From contig CAMPET010000084.1 of NCBI GenBank assembly GCA_946803715.1, forward strand, positions 10,623-50,352: a stretch of 39,730 nucleotides of DNA, in the 5' to 3' direction. Source of the DNA: Beroe ovata. Lineage: Eukaryota; Ctenophora; Nuda; Beroida; Beroidae. Of this stretch, positions 21,101-32,769 are shown in pieces. Positions within the stretch are counted from its first letter, which is position 1. Every line of letters begins with the position of its first letter. The translations under genes and the position numbers were made by a program. The notes below the pieces were generated by a model that did no database searches, had not been told where the DNA came from, and worked only from the letters and a program-made list of their open reading frames with translations.

Positions 21101-24100
21101 ATGTTATGGGAATAACATGGCAGGGAGAGGGCGATTTAGGGAAGGAGGGAAGGGGAGATGGGGGCCGGGGTTTAGAGGAGAATAGTTAGTGAAGGGTTTT
21201 TACCATGAGTACAGCAAAGCTAGAGTTGTGGTTACAACTGCAAATCACCCTTCCTCCACCAACGCTCTTGTCGTATAGTGTCTCACAACCGTCATAAACC
21301 CAAGTCAACTGCGGGAATTAGTGGTGTCAAGTTGTAGTGAGACTAGGGCCAAGTGGTGTCAATTGTCAAGTTTGTTTCATGACAATATGGTACATCGTAC
21401 TCATGAATACTGATAAGAATGCTGAATGTAGTGTCGAGGAAGTGTGTTAAGTTTGAGTCGGGCTAATGGCAAGTGGTATCGAGATTTAGTGGTGTCAAGA
21501 AGAGTTGGTGTCAATTTAACCTGGTCGGGTGCATATACCCCACACTTGTACACCATCTGAAGCCTCATGTATGAGTTTTCTATCCTCCTCACACTTTGAG
21601 AGATATCACCCTGAGAAATGACAAATCCCGTTGAAAATGTGGTCAAAAAATCGATCAACAAACCTCTCATCCTCCTCGAACTCTCCACCAATTCCCCACT
21701 CAGCACCCTCCTTCATAGTTCTCTCCACCACCTCTCGCCCAACTCTCCGCTCAACACTACTCACAATATCGTAGGATGGTTTGAGCAGCATATCTAGAGT
21801 GAAGCCAGGCGGCTGAGGGCCCACATCAATTTCCAGGACTGGTGAAGTGACGTATTCCACCTCCGGAATGTTCGTTCCCCCGCCATCCGGCATGAAACTA
21901 TCCCAAATCATTTCCCCCTGCTCTTCCGGGTCCTCGGCCACGGGAAGGGGGGCGGTGTTGTTCGCCGGGAAGAGAGTATCGTCGTTAAAAACAACAACTG
22001 TCAGAGCAGGAGCCGTGGTCTCAATCTGAGACGTTCATGATGGTAACCATAGCAACCACTAATAGCAACCACTCATAGCAACCACTTATTATAGCAACCA
22101 CAGAATAATAGCAACACAGCAAATGTTGTCTCTATGACCACGTACCGCTATGGTGACATCGTCCCCATCCACGGGTACTTGCATCTTAGTGATATCACCG
22201 CTATCCGGAACAGTGAGCTGGACTACGGACTGAGCGTCACTAGAGGGAGGTGTCTTGACCACCCCAATACCGGGAGAGGTGACAAGAGTATTGTCCGTGC
22301 TAGAGCTCGCTAGAGTCTTCAGGTTATCCACGATACTGAAAATGTGTCAAGACGGTCAGGGTTATGAGGTGTCGTACACTAGCACCGTGGTGTCAAATGG
22401 TGTCATGCTTACCCTTTGTAGCTGTCGTTAGGGGCCCCATGACCCACAACGAACCAAATCGAGTCCAGCAAACCCTGCGCCTCGTCTTTACTGACTGAAT
22501 ACGTTAAAACTTGAGTATTTTGGTCAAAACTGTCACGAGACAGCAATAGAGAACCAGGGCACAATATCGCGTGTCACATGTTATTCAAAACAGATAAGAT
22601 ATACTTACGAGAATCTTTAGAATGGAGAATGTCGTCGACCAAGCCCATTGAAAGCCCGACATCGGTTGGAGAGAGTGGTTCGTCAGTATCAGTAAGCGAG
22701 CCCAGTATGTCCATCCCATCATCAGGGTCCATAGGTCCCTAATTAGGTGGAAATGGAATACAGCAAGTAGCAACACTGTAGCTGCTAAGCAACAGTTCTG
22801 AACAACAATCTTCTCTCAGCAACCTACCTTATTGTCGAGAGCATCAATCATCCGCTTGGTCGTTTCCGTAGCAACACACGTGTACGTCTCATTAATTATC
22901 GACTCTGACACGTCACTGGATGCAAGACATTGGAAATGGGCCCTAAGCTCAGGGTCATCATCAAAAGGGCAATCCAGTGACACAGGTTCTCCCGGAACAA
23001 GATAATCTCTACCCAGATTAAAAGTTCCAAACTTGTTCTTGATTTCACGCCTTGCAGTCACATCGCACAAGAGTCCAGTTAGTTCTGAAAAAGTTAGTCA
23101 GATACAATAATAAACCGACCCCCATAGTAACACATAACATGTAGCATTGTAACACGTGACTTGTGCTGTGTAACATGACATGTGTAACTCATATTATTGT
23201 GTAACTTGGCGTTACATGACGTAACATTTAAACTGTAACGCATGCGTTACGTGGCGTAACACACGCGTAACAAAGTGACAAGGTGCAACATAATGTAAGA
23301 TAGTGCAACGCTCAATACTTGCGCAATGCATGAAGCACTGTCTTGGTAGAGTATTCTTCATGTCAGCGTAGTTGTAGGGGCAGTGTTTACAGACAGCTGC
23401 TCCTTCCACTGAGTACTGGTCACGAGGACAAGCCGAACAGGACGACCGTCCCGATTCTGAAAGGGGGAACAATTGATCAGTGGGGCTGTTAACACAATGG
23501 GGGGTGTGAACAGAAGGGGGTGTTAGCCCAATAGGTAGCGGTGCTAACACAATGGAGTAAGCAGGTAAAATGTTAATAAATAATGAATCTTAGAAGTTAT
23601 CAACAGTTTGAAGTTGTTAACAGTTAATCAATGTCAACAGTGTTAACAGTTAATTAATGTCAAGAGGTATTGGTCCTCGAATGATTGCATACAATATGAC
23701 AAGTACCTGACCAAGTGTTGGGCTCACATTTCCCACAATCTAGCATAGAAGTATTCCGGAAGTTCCCTTCGGGACATGGCTCACATCCGGATTTATCATT
23801 CATAACCATTTGTCCCTGAGAGCAAAAATTGTCACAGGTATGCGTGTGTTGTGTAACAAGGACACAGAAACGCACACAGACCGAGACGTTTTCGTCCCAA
23901 ACTTACCTCAGGACACGCCAGGCACTGCGTGGACTGTTTTTTATCCGAATAAAGACCCTCCTCACACGACAAACAATGGCTACCGTTCAAATACTGTCCT
24001 AAAAAGGAAATAAGGGACAATTATTGCTCCTTCGTAATATAGAACTCTCGATATCAATTACGATAACGGTATCGCTGAGTGCAGCTGCACTATAAAAAAC

Positions 24101-25326
24101 AATAATTGTCGATCATTTGAAATATTATTTCATTCAACGCACCGGATTGGCATATCAAGCAGCCAGGATCAGGGTCTTGCACCATGCTTTCTCGACACGG
24201 GTAGTTTGCTGAAAAGTATCTCTCATTTTCGATCCGTCGGTCGTCCACAGAAGTCGTAAATAGTATGGTAGAGCAGTGGCAAGTGGTGAATACAGATTTA
24301 GATAGAGATCAGTTTATATCGCGACACAGCTAGATCTGGTTTAATCTACCTATTTACACAAGGGAAACACGAGATAAAATCTGCGGGGACAAGGGTCGTT
24401 ACCATGGTGTCGTTACCATGGCCGAGTCACCGGGAGGCAGGATCAAAACGTACTCACCCCAAAATTCACCAATAATGGCAACTTCGTACAACGCGGATAG
24501 GCCATCTATTAGCTGAACAATAATTGCATCAACTTTGGGATCTGAAATTGTGTCTATTTCCAAGCGAGAAAAGAGTCTCGTGATATAAGAGCAAATTTAG
24601 AGTCAATTTCTAGCGTTTACTAATAGTGGAGTAAATAAAATAAATGATACGCTTAGGCATAAATTTCCCTTACTGCTCGCTGAAAAGGTGGTAGACCAAT
24701 ATAAACTTTCCTCGTGAACCTGCCAGACATTGTCGGCAATCGTTTTATCATTTCCAATCATGAATTCCACCTGAAACGATGATGTCCAGATCTTTTCATC
24801 GAGATGGAGAACGGTATTATAGGGAAGGGTGACTAAAGCTTTCAATCACATGACAGACTTCCTCGATGTTAATTGGTTGTTACTGTGCTCTAATTGGGAG
24901 ATCGTTGAGTGCAAAAATTTCGGAGTCTCTTCTATTTCAATCGGGCAATCAACCTTCCTTATAACTTCACTGCCTAAACAATAGGTAACTATTTCTACCT
25001 ACCGTCCACAAGCGTTCTGTAGCTGTGTAAAGAACTACCGAGGACACGCCGAACACTCCATTATTAGCATCTCGGAACTCGATTTTGCAAGGTGCAACGT
25101 CACAGTCGTGTCTGGTGGAGATGTCGCCGTCGACCAATTTTCCGTCAGGCTCAATTAAGGGATCTCCAGCGAGGTTTTTGAAACCTTTCAGATCTGTAAA
25201 GTTTTCAATGAACCGTAGATCAATAAAATAAGGGTTGCTATTCATCAATAATAAGAAAAGAACAAAATACGTCCTTAAAGTCGACTTATTAGTCGAATGT
25301 CGATTAAGTGACATAAAATTCACCAT
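18188..25326 (-). CDS. Adhesion GPCR with GCC2/GCC3-like repeats, GAIN domain and GPS motif
   Basis: Twenty-one exons, 5' to 3' on the minus strand: 25193-25003, 24770-24674, 24541-24458, 24208-24143, 23998-23907, 23815-23707, 23456-23319, 23084-22828, 22738-22609, 22494-22413, 22335-22146, 22025-21660, 21610-21521, 21308-21204, 19999-19888, 19731-19601, 19471-19309, 19118-19016, 18889-18736, 18560-18426, 18346-18188. All phases agree, about 985 aa. Order: a discoidin-like N-terminal part (KLVDGDIST); Cys-rich GCC2/GCC3 repeats (CLSCEEGLYS, CEPCPEGNF, CSACPRDQYS, CKHCPYNYAD); a GAIN domain; a GPS exon (CETLYD...CSCNHNSSFAVLM) where family members self-cleave before the Ser/Thr after HN or similar; then seven membrane segments, including SWTAIEGILMYLSLIRVF in TM3 and GWLLGIFMNIP in TM6. 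The first exon may extend to Met at 25326, giving a hydrophobic signal-like start (TYFVLFLLLMNSNPY), or have an acceptor at 25194. The exon 12 donor (about 21660) is weak; the following intron is only ~50 bp. Confidence 0.9.
18945..19015. repeat. AGCAAC(C) repeats in receptor intron
   Basis: CCTAGCAAC and CCATAGCAAC units recur several times. A related cluster, ATAGCAACCACT, lies at 22036-22112 in another intron of the same gene. Confidence 0.65.
20015..20061. repeat. (TG)n microsatellite left of assembly gap
   Basis: TG run directly next to the N stretch, just upstream of the TM1 exon (on the minus strand). Confidence 0.9.
20062..20999. other. Assembly gap (938 N)
   Basis: Run of N bounded by (TG)n on both sides. 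It lies in the intron between the GPS exon and the TM1 exon of the adhesion GPCR. Phase agrees across it, so a coding exon need not be hidden there, though it could hold an in-phase one. Confidence 0.98.
21312..21520 (-). repeat. TTGACACCACT motif cluster (reverse complement)
   Basis: Plus-strand AAGTGGTGTCAA and GTGGTGTCAAG units recur through the intron between exons 13 and 14 of the receptor, so the motif reads TTGACACCACTT on the gene's sense strand. Confidence 0.75.
22036..22112. repeat. ATAGCAACCACT minisatellite
   Basis: Five units of (AT)AGCAACCACT(A/T) in the intron between receptor exons 11 and 12. Confidence 0.8.
23118..23295. repeat. GTAAC/GTTAC-rich degenerate repeat
   Basis: GTAACAC, GTAACATGACATG, GCGTTACATGACGTAACAT and GCATGCGTTACGTGGCGTAAC recur in an intron of the receptor. 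Many units are partial palindromes. Confidence 0.6.
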
Positions 25327-26350
25327 ATAGTTAGTTTATAACCCACCTTAACTCATCCATCCGAGCTTTGACACCAAAATTGTGAAAAAAATGATTCCAA
25401 ATTTTCCAAATTTATTTTATCAAAATTTTCTTGGGGTGGGGTAAAGCTAGGGGTGCAAGGGTGCAGGGGTTCAAAGGATACAGTATCTGGAAGTAGATGA
25501 ATTCCTGGCCGTGGTTGAATGTAGTAGAGCTGCTGGTGAAGTTTATCATCGTCTAGAACAATTATTAGAGTGGTAAATCTGGACAAGCTAGAGCACGATC
25601 GAAACCGATAACCGCATTTGATTTACTGAGATGAACCGCACCATTCGCTCTCTATTAAACAGACGAAGGATATCGGTTTTATTGAAATGAACAGGAATTC
25701 ACGATTCAATTGCTATAGCCTATACGTGTAAATGGTCACACATTGAAGCGATGCTCAGACAAAGTCTAAAGCACTGGTTATGTAATGCAAATTCATCTCG
25801 CTCACCGACAATCTATAGCATAATCCAAAGTTATTTAAATCTGTATAACAATGATAAATTCTTATTTGAAAAGATAATCTCGATCAATTCCCTGATTATC
25901 ATTTACTGCTGCAGTCCTAATCAACTATTCAAATTCTCGCCCTCCCACTGATGGTTATCCGCCTACCTGAACTCCCAAACGCTTGAGATGCAAATCAACC
26001 CCACCCACCCTCCAATCTTCCATGGTTACGATCACAATATATCGTCTCCCATTACTATAATATATTGTCTGGGGAGAATTCAAATGAGGGGGATCACAGA
26101 GTTCTCGACCAGCTGATTCGTGTGTACTCACTGGATCAGAGAGATCTACCCCCCGTGATTTGCATTGATTGTATAACGCCGGTATTGAAAATTCACGATA
26201 TGATGATCCAGCTGATCTGGGGCATTAACACACAGACACAAATTAGCGCACACAAACACGCACAGCCAAAAAGTCATAACGCAAACCAGACACTCAGACG
26301 AACACCAAGCTAGACTTCTGATTCAGTTCTGACACTATAATATGCATTAT
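25327..26350. other. Spacer upstream of receptor gene
   Basis: An open stretch at about 25554-25400 on the minus strand follows an acceptor-like TTCTAG, but none of its possible donors matches the phase of receptor exon 1, so it is not included. The rest is AT-rich with no recognised gene. Confidence 0.4.
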
Positions 26351-28050
26351 AATCGGTCGATCCGTATGGGAGCTAATCTCAAATGCTCACTCAAATTGAC
26401 CGATAAAGACCAGATAAGGGGTTATGTCGGCCGTTAACTAGGGAACCGATTATCAGCTTAACTTGAAATTTTGGTGGTCCGAGTTTCTAATGGTCCTTGA
26501 GCTATGATAGAAGTTTCAAGTTAATCGGTCGATCCGTTTGGGAGCTATCCTCAAATGCTCACTTAAATTGACCAGTAAAGAGCAGATAAGGGGTTATGTC
26601 GGCCGTTAACTAGGGAACCGATTATCAGCTTAACTTGAAATTTTGGTTGTCCGAGTTTCTAATGGTCCTTGAGCTATGATAGAAGTTTCAAGTTAATCGG
26701 TCGATCCGTTTGGGAGCTATCCTCAAATGCTCACTTAAATTGACCAGTAAAGAGCAGATAAGGGGTTATGTCGGCCGTTAACTAGGGAACCGATTATCAG
26801 CTTAACTTGAAATTTTGGTTGTCCGAGTTTCTAATGGTCCTTGAGCTATGATAGAAGTTTCAAGTTAATCGGTCGATCCGTTTGGGAGCTATCCTCAAAT
26901 GCTCACTTAAATTGACCAGTAAAGAGCAGATAAGGGGTTATGTCGGCCGTTAACTAGGGAACCGATTATCAGCTTAACTTGAAATTTTGGTTGTCCGAGT
27001 TTCTAATGGTCCTTGAGCTATGATAGAAGTTTCAAGTTAATCGGTCGATCCGTTTGGGAGCTATCCTCAAATGCTCACTTAAATTGACCAGTAAAGAGCA
27101 GATAAGGGGTTATGTCGGCCGTTAACTAGGGAACCGATTATCAGCTTAACTTGAAATTTTGGTTGTCCGAGTTTCTAATGGTCCTTGAGCTATGATAGAA
27201 GTTTCAAGTTAATCGGTCGATCCGTTTGGGAGCTATCCTCAAATGCTCACTTAAATTGACCAGTAAAGAGCAGATAAGGGGTTATGTCGGCCGTTAACTA
27301 GGGAACCGATTATCAGCTTAACTTGAAATTTTGGTTGTCCGAGTTTCTAATGGTCCTTGAGCTATGATAGAAGTTTCAAGTTAATCGGTCGATCCGTTTG
27401 GGAGCTATCCTCAAATGCTCACTTAAATTGACCAGTAAAGAGCAGATAAGGGGTTATGTCGGCCGTTAACTAGGGAACCGATTATCAGCTTAACTTGAAA
27501 TTTTGGTTGTCCGAGTTTCTAATGGTCCTTGAGCTATGATAGAAGTTTCAAGTTAATCGGTCGATCCGTTTGGGAGCTATCCTCAAATGCTCACTTAAAT
27601 TGACCAGTAAAGAGCAGATAAGGGGTTATGTCGGCCGTTAACTAGGGAACCGATTATCAGCTTAACTTGAAATTTTGGTTGTCCGAGTTTCTAATGGTCC
27701 TTGAGCTATGATAGAAGTTTCAAGTTAATCGGTCGATCCGTTTGGGAGCTATCCTCAAATGCTCACTTAAATTGACCAGTAAAGAGCAGATAAGGGGTTA
27801 TGTCGGCCGTTAACTAGGGAACCGATTATTAGCTTAACTTGAAATTTTGGTTGTCCGAGTTTCTAATGGTCCTTGAGCTATGACAGAAGTTTCAAGTTAA
27901 TCGGTCGATCCGTTTGGGAGCTATCCTCAAATGCTCACTTAAATTGACCAGCAATGAGCAGATCAGGGGTTATGTTGGCCTTTAGCTGGGGAACCGATTA
28001 TTAGCTTAACTTGAAATTTTGGTTGTCCGAGTTTCTAATGGTCCTTGAGC
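26351..28050 (+). repeat. 172-bp satellite, 9.9 tandem copies
   Basis: AATCGGTCGATCCGT recurs at 26351, 26523, 26695, 26867, 27039, 27211, 27383, 27555, 27727 and 27899, exactly 172 bp apart. Inner copies look identical; the first and last two carry substitutions, and the last stops at CCTTGAGCT. Each unit contains the inverted pair TTAACTTGAAA / TTTCAAGTTAA about 60 bp apart. No reading frame of interest. Confidence 0.98.
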
Positions 28051-28121
28051 TTACCTACCTACTGTGTGAGCAAATTAAGATAGGAAAGGTATATAAGTTA
28101 CTCGATTTCACTTCGTTTGAG

Positions 28122-29147
28122 TCACTCAATTATTGGATAAACAACACGTCTCTGTCTCCTTATCCCCTCCAGGACGAATTTCCGTGATTTAGGGGTAAGG
28201 AGAAGGTAGACAACAGGATCAAACACCGCCTGTATGAGAGATGGGAGCGATGTCATGGAGAAACTGACAGGAAAGTTTCCCACTGACACACTTCTCGACA
28301 TTATGTAAAATGGCATGATTATCATTAGAAGCATGGTAACCGCAGACCCGATGTTCAGGATGACAATCTTAGCGGCAGATATTGCCCTACCCCGACTACA
28401 ACTCCAGTTGTTTTTGAGTAGGAACACCACGGCACCTCCTGATAGTGACAGGGAGATGAATTGAGCAGCTATGGGAGGGCCGTAGAAAATGATAAGGTTG
28501 TCAGTCATGTCCAGTGATTGGAATGCCCCAGCTGCAAGCCCGGTGGTTGGGATGAACGTGGCTCGGACGAGATTCCGACCTGCGAAAGAGTGAATCGAGT
28601 GAAGAGCAGCAGTCCAGAGGAGAGATATAGCAAGACAGGTATACACGAGTGTTGGACTGATTGCAAGGAGCGGAGACACGATTTGTACCGCTCTTGTGGA
28701 CCCCAATAGGGCCAGGACAAAGTACGAGAACTGCATGGCAACCCAGCTGAGGAGGGACATGACCCTGTGGAAGACGCTGATGTTCCGAGACGAGGTGAAG
28801 TGATAGTGAAACCGTCCTGTGGGATGGAGGAAGAGGGAGAGATAATTGGTGGAGCAGATTAAACTAGTGAGAAGATCAACCACAGCAAGGACCCGGAAGA
28901 GGGTCTTAGCGAGGGAGGGAGGATGCTGGGAGTTGAAGAGAAAGACGATGGGGTTAGTTGAGAGGGATAGGATTGCTAGGAGTATTATCAGGGCGGAGAA
29001 GAGGTCCGCGTAGGCAGAATCGTAGAAATGGTCGTCACGGCCGATCGGTGTCGTGTTGGTGCCGGACATATTGTTTTCTGCCATGGAGCTGATGATATGA
29101 ACTTGATTATGGGACAACATTGCTGCAATTCTCGGGGAGCAATTCAT
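28122..29147 (-). CDS. Intronless rhodopsin-like seven-transmembrane receptor
   Basis: A single open frame of 341 aa on the minus strand. The N-terminus has N-glycosylation sequons (NMS, NTT); seven hydrophobic segments follow. TM1 holds STNPIVFLF (the usual Asn), TM2 VLAVVDLLTSLIC (the usual LAxxDLL Asp), the TM3 end GSTRAVQIVSP stands where D/ERY is usual (only Arg kept), and TM7 ends FDPVVYLLLTPKSRKFV, an NPxxY variant with Asp, followed by a basic helix-8-like tail. These point to class A GPCR architecture, probably a lineage-specific receptor; ligand unknown. The start could instead be Met 22 (MAENNMSG). No introns, unlike its neighbours, so it may derive from a retrocopy or belong to an intronless expansion. 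The stop lies about 70 bp from the 172-bp satellite. Confidence 0.75.
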   Translation of the reverse strand: MNCSPRIAAMLSHNQVHIISSMAENNMSGTNTTPIGRDDHFYDSAYADLFSALIILLAILSLSTNPIVFLFNSQHPPSLAKTLFRVLAVVDLLTSLICSTNYLSLFLHPTGRFHYHFTSSRNISVFHRVMSLLSWVAMQFSYFVLALLGSTRAVQIVSPLLAISPTLVYTCLAISLLWTAALHSIHSFAGRNLVRATFIPTTGLAAGAFQSLDMTDNLIIFYGPPIAAQFISLSLSGGAVVFLLKNNWSCSRGRAISAAKIVILNIGSAVTMLLMIIMPFYIMSRSVSVGNFPVSFSMTSLPSLIQAVFDPVVYLLLTPKSRKFVLEGIRRQRRVVYPIIE

Positions 29148-30059
29148 AACGTCACATCAGCTAGACATCCGTGAAAAACGTACACGGAGCTATAGAAATT
29201 AGAATCATCCCTGGTTCGGAATCTCGGATCTGCGGTACGCACGGAAGATTAAATCTCAGAGAAACACGGGATCTGAAATTTCCCGGCTTATAGCACGGTT
29301 CATACAAATTCGATGGATCGAGAGTTTAAAAGCTCACTTAGATGTCGCAATATATGCTACATGACCGTAGTTTAATGGGTTTAGACAATGCTTCCATCGA
29401 ATGAGAATATCGAATACTTGATTTGATTGGCTGAAATAAATGGAAAAGATGTCTTTGTTCTATATACTGACCACCATGTTCTGCACTGATATTGACGCGG
29501 GTGCATTTATAATTTGACTCTGTAATATGGTGATTGGGTGCCGGTTTCACTGACACTCTCTTTTTACACCACTCAGACATCAATACCTCTTGAGACTTGA
29601 CACCACTCAGACACGAATTCCTCTTGACACCACTTTTACCTAACAACACTCTGACATCATTACCTCTTGACACCACTCTGACACCACTTAACCTCTGACA
29701 CCACTCTTTTTCATGGAAGTCCAGAACAAACTGCAAGTCCAATCAAAATATTATATCCGGATTTCTGGAAGCTAATGAGATTATCATACCGGAAATATAT
29801 CCAAGAATCACGCTCGAAATACGGAAACTTTGAAACTTGACCCACGCATGAAGCAAATTCTATCAATTTTTGCAATTAAAAGAACATGCGCTTGAGGGGG
29901 AAAGTAATTTCTCAAATTCTTATTTTACAATTTTGGTGTCATTTGGAACCATAACAGCACGAAATTTTCTTTTTCTCCAAGAAATATTCTCTTACCTCTA
30001 TCCGATTTTCATCTTCTGTGGTCACCGATCCTGGTATCCATCTCATCACATAATCCTCA
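29148..30059. other. Spacer between 7TM receptor and transglutaminase-like gene
   Basis: The two genes are transcribed away from each other, so both promoters should lie here. It includes a TTGACACCACT cluster (about 29570-29712). No other gene recognised. Confidence 0.5.
29570..29712 (+). repeat. TTGACACCACTC motif cluster
   Basis: Repeated CTTGACACCACT(C/T) and CTCTGACACCACT units, roughly 20 bp apart. Confidence 0.8.
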
Positions 30060-32699
30060 ATGATACCCCACTCTCTGCTCCTCTGCTGGCTAGCCAGCCT
30101 CCTCCTCATTCCACCGGGTTCCTCCAGGATGTTCGATGAGGAAAACACCAAACCGCGGGTAGGTTCTGAAAAACAAGTATGTTCGTTTTATTTCATGTGA
30201 TACTGCAGTACCTAATAGTAATTTACAGTGAGTTTGGAAAATTGGAGCGAAGAAGATGGACGTAGACATCAGCATTGTCGCAATGCCCAAAAGTGACGTC
30301 TCCATGGCAACAATGACCATTAACCATGACAACAGTTGTTAAAGTGTCTATCATACCGTATTTCAGGAAAGTTATGACGATTCATGGATGAATGGGATTT
30401 TCGATTTAGCACGGCAGCAACGAGTACAATCCTCTCCTATCATAGATAATGAAGGAATGGGTGAGTTCTACAAAACCCCTATATAACACCGTTTGAACAC
30501 CTGATTGAAGACTATAGTCCACATTTTCATACATTCATAGTGAAAGAGCCCTATATATTCCACATTTCCACAGCGAAACATGAATGAACTTGTTTCGCCC
30601 AGTTAAATCTACAGTATTTCGGTTTCTTTTCAGAGGTGTTGGAAGAAAGATCGGAAGCACTTCGCCGGCATCTAGAAACCGTCCCAAGACGATACAAAAC
30701 AATGAAGCGTATCGAAAAATACCTCCAAAGTCGAGATTCTCTAAAACTATTCCAATGGGAACTATTTTCCAATCTACAGCGTTACCAACAAACAATCCCA
30801 TTCGAAGATCCCACAGTCAACTGGCTGATAAATGACCAGGATGCTCTGCAAACCTTACTGACCAGCGGTGACATTGAAGATAACAACTGGAGCAGGGCCG
30901 TGGAAATAGTGGCAAGTATCGTGAGACTGGATGAGAACGCAAAGAGTGGCTGGAAACTAAATCTCGCCATAGCCGTGGGATTGACTTTCTCCAGTCCAGT
31001 ATATTCCATGGCAGACGGAAGCGAGATATCCGGCATTACCCGTTACCATAACTACGTGAAGTGGGCGGAGGGGGGCGAGCTGTTCGCCCCCTTCTTCACA
31101 CTCACAGCGTGGCATATGAGGTATGTGGTGGGATCGTGGGCACAGGACGATGAGCTGGTGTGGGCACGGGCCAACGTCCCGGAGGAGTTCCGGGATCCAC
31201 TCAAGATCGGATCCGCAACACACAGCATGGTGGAATACAAGTTGTATAATGATGATGGGATTAGTGTTCACGACGAGGGATACTACTATGGACAACCTGT
31301 TACTTTAGAGTGGATTCACGCCATTGGTGGGGTCTGTGGGGCGATCTCCAAATTTGGATCCGGGATGGCCCAGGCATTCGGTATCCCTGCCCTCCCAGTG
31401 GGCCAGCCTGGACACTGTGCATTTATCTGGATGAAGAATGGGACAGATTGGTACCTTGACAACGATATCAGTGGGTGGAAGGAGAGTACCACCCACTCCG
31501 GTATTCACTATACTTGGAAATGGGGAGCCCCCTTCTTCACAGCCATGACAGAGGCACAGACCAACCTGGACTCGTACAGAGAATCGGAAAAGATGAGGAT
31601 CCTGGCTGAGTTTTACGTGAAGGATGCAGACTTGAGATTCACTCTTCTAGAACAAGCACTGACGCTATGTCCACAGAATTACGATGCTTGGATGGACCTA
31701 GAATCTTCCCTACATGACACGAAAGTGAGTCGGAAACACTTACAAATGAAATTGCTGCCCTACCTGCAAGAAGCGGATAATCAATCAGGAGAGGTGGAGA
31801 ATGTAGCGCTGAGCAAGGCTGTGAGAGCGAGTGAGAATGCGGAGGGGGCTCAGGTTATAGGTTACGAGGGTGGCGAGTGGGCTGCAGAAGATCCCAACTC
31901 CGCCTGGGTGGAGATAGACCTGGGAACACCATGTTCGGTGGACACGATGATGATCCACTGGTGGGGAACTTCGTATAGCAACGACTATGACGTTCTTGCC
32001 GAGAGGGAAGACGGAGAATTCGTCAAAGTCCGGGGTCGGCAGGACGAAGACCGGGAGGAGGAGTGGTATAACGCATGGGGAACTCTCCCGGGTTGGGAGG
32101 AACTGACCAGGAAAATCCGAGTGGAGATGAGGGACGGTTCAGTTGATCCGTGGTTCGATCGGTACTACTTCGGTATTCGTCAGATTGTCGTGCTGGGACG
32201 AGAGACGGTGCCACGGACGACAATCACACAGTCACGACCCGTGGTGACGTCAGGTGATAACACCGGCGCGGAGGTGTTGGTTGACGGTGACAGAACTACC
32301 AGCTGGATTGGCAAAGGGAGGAATGCGTGGGTGAAAATAGAGCTACCAGGACTGTGCAAAGCGGAGCAAGTCGAGCTAGAGTTTGAGAGTGAGATTAGAG
32401 GTGTTCAGAGGATCCAGTATGTGGTTGGCGGGAAAGTAGTGGGGGAAGAAAAGGTGAAAGTCGGGAAATCTGAAAAGGGAGGGTACGCAGGTGATATTAA
32501 GGTGATCTTGAAGGGTGGCAAAGGGTATGAAATTAATGAGATTTCTGCCATGGGATACTGCTACTCCTTCAATGAAATATTCAAGTTCAAGCTGCACCAA
32601 GGATTTGCGAGGTCCAACAAGTATTCCGAGCCGTACACAGAGTTTGTAATGGACGATATTGAGAGCATTATTGATGAGTTTCCGTGTGATTATTGCTAA
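30060..32699 (+). CDS. Secreted transglutaminase-fold protein with two discoidin (F5/8 type C-like) domains
   Basis: Three exons with agreeing phases: 30060-30158, 30367-30460 and 30634-32699, giving 752 aa. The ATG at 30060 opens a signal peptide (HSLLLCWLASLLLIPPGSS). Residues about 100-420 form a papain-like/transglutaminase-like domain with GGVCGAISKF (Cys ~299), GQPGHCAFIW (His ~325) and WYLDNDISGW (Asp ~340), a plausible Cys-His-Asp triad in the right order. Then come a discoidin-like domain (about 450-575, ENVALSKAVRASE ... WVEIDLGTPCSVD) and a second, more divergent one (about 585-670, VLVDGDRTTSWIG ... WVKIELPG). Such discoidin domains bind sugars or phospholipids. Enzyme activity is inferred, and the substrate unknown. 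Proteins combining this Cys-His domain with an F5/8-like domain are known from plants and some aquatic invertebrates. The large third exon without introns contrasts with neighbouring genes. Confidence 0.85.
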
Positions 32700-32769
32700 T
32701 TAGATGTAATTAGTTCGAAATGGATAAGCATTCAGTTGTGATTCATTTGACCAACTCAACTGAGAAATG

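Noticed and set aside
24771-24845. Extending receptor exon 2 upstream (ALVTLPYN.. stretch)
   Set aside because: The GTG start after TTTCAG joins exon 1 in phase, while the longer version has no matching acceptor.
25400-25554. Extra 5' exon of the adhesion GPCR
   Set aside because: Acceptor-like start, but no donor gives the phase needed by exon 1.
26351-28050. CRISPR array
   Set aside because: Units are contiguous 172-bp repeats with no unique spacers, in a eukaryotic setting.
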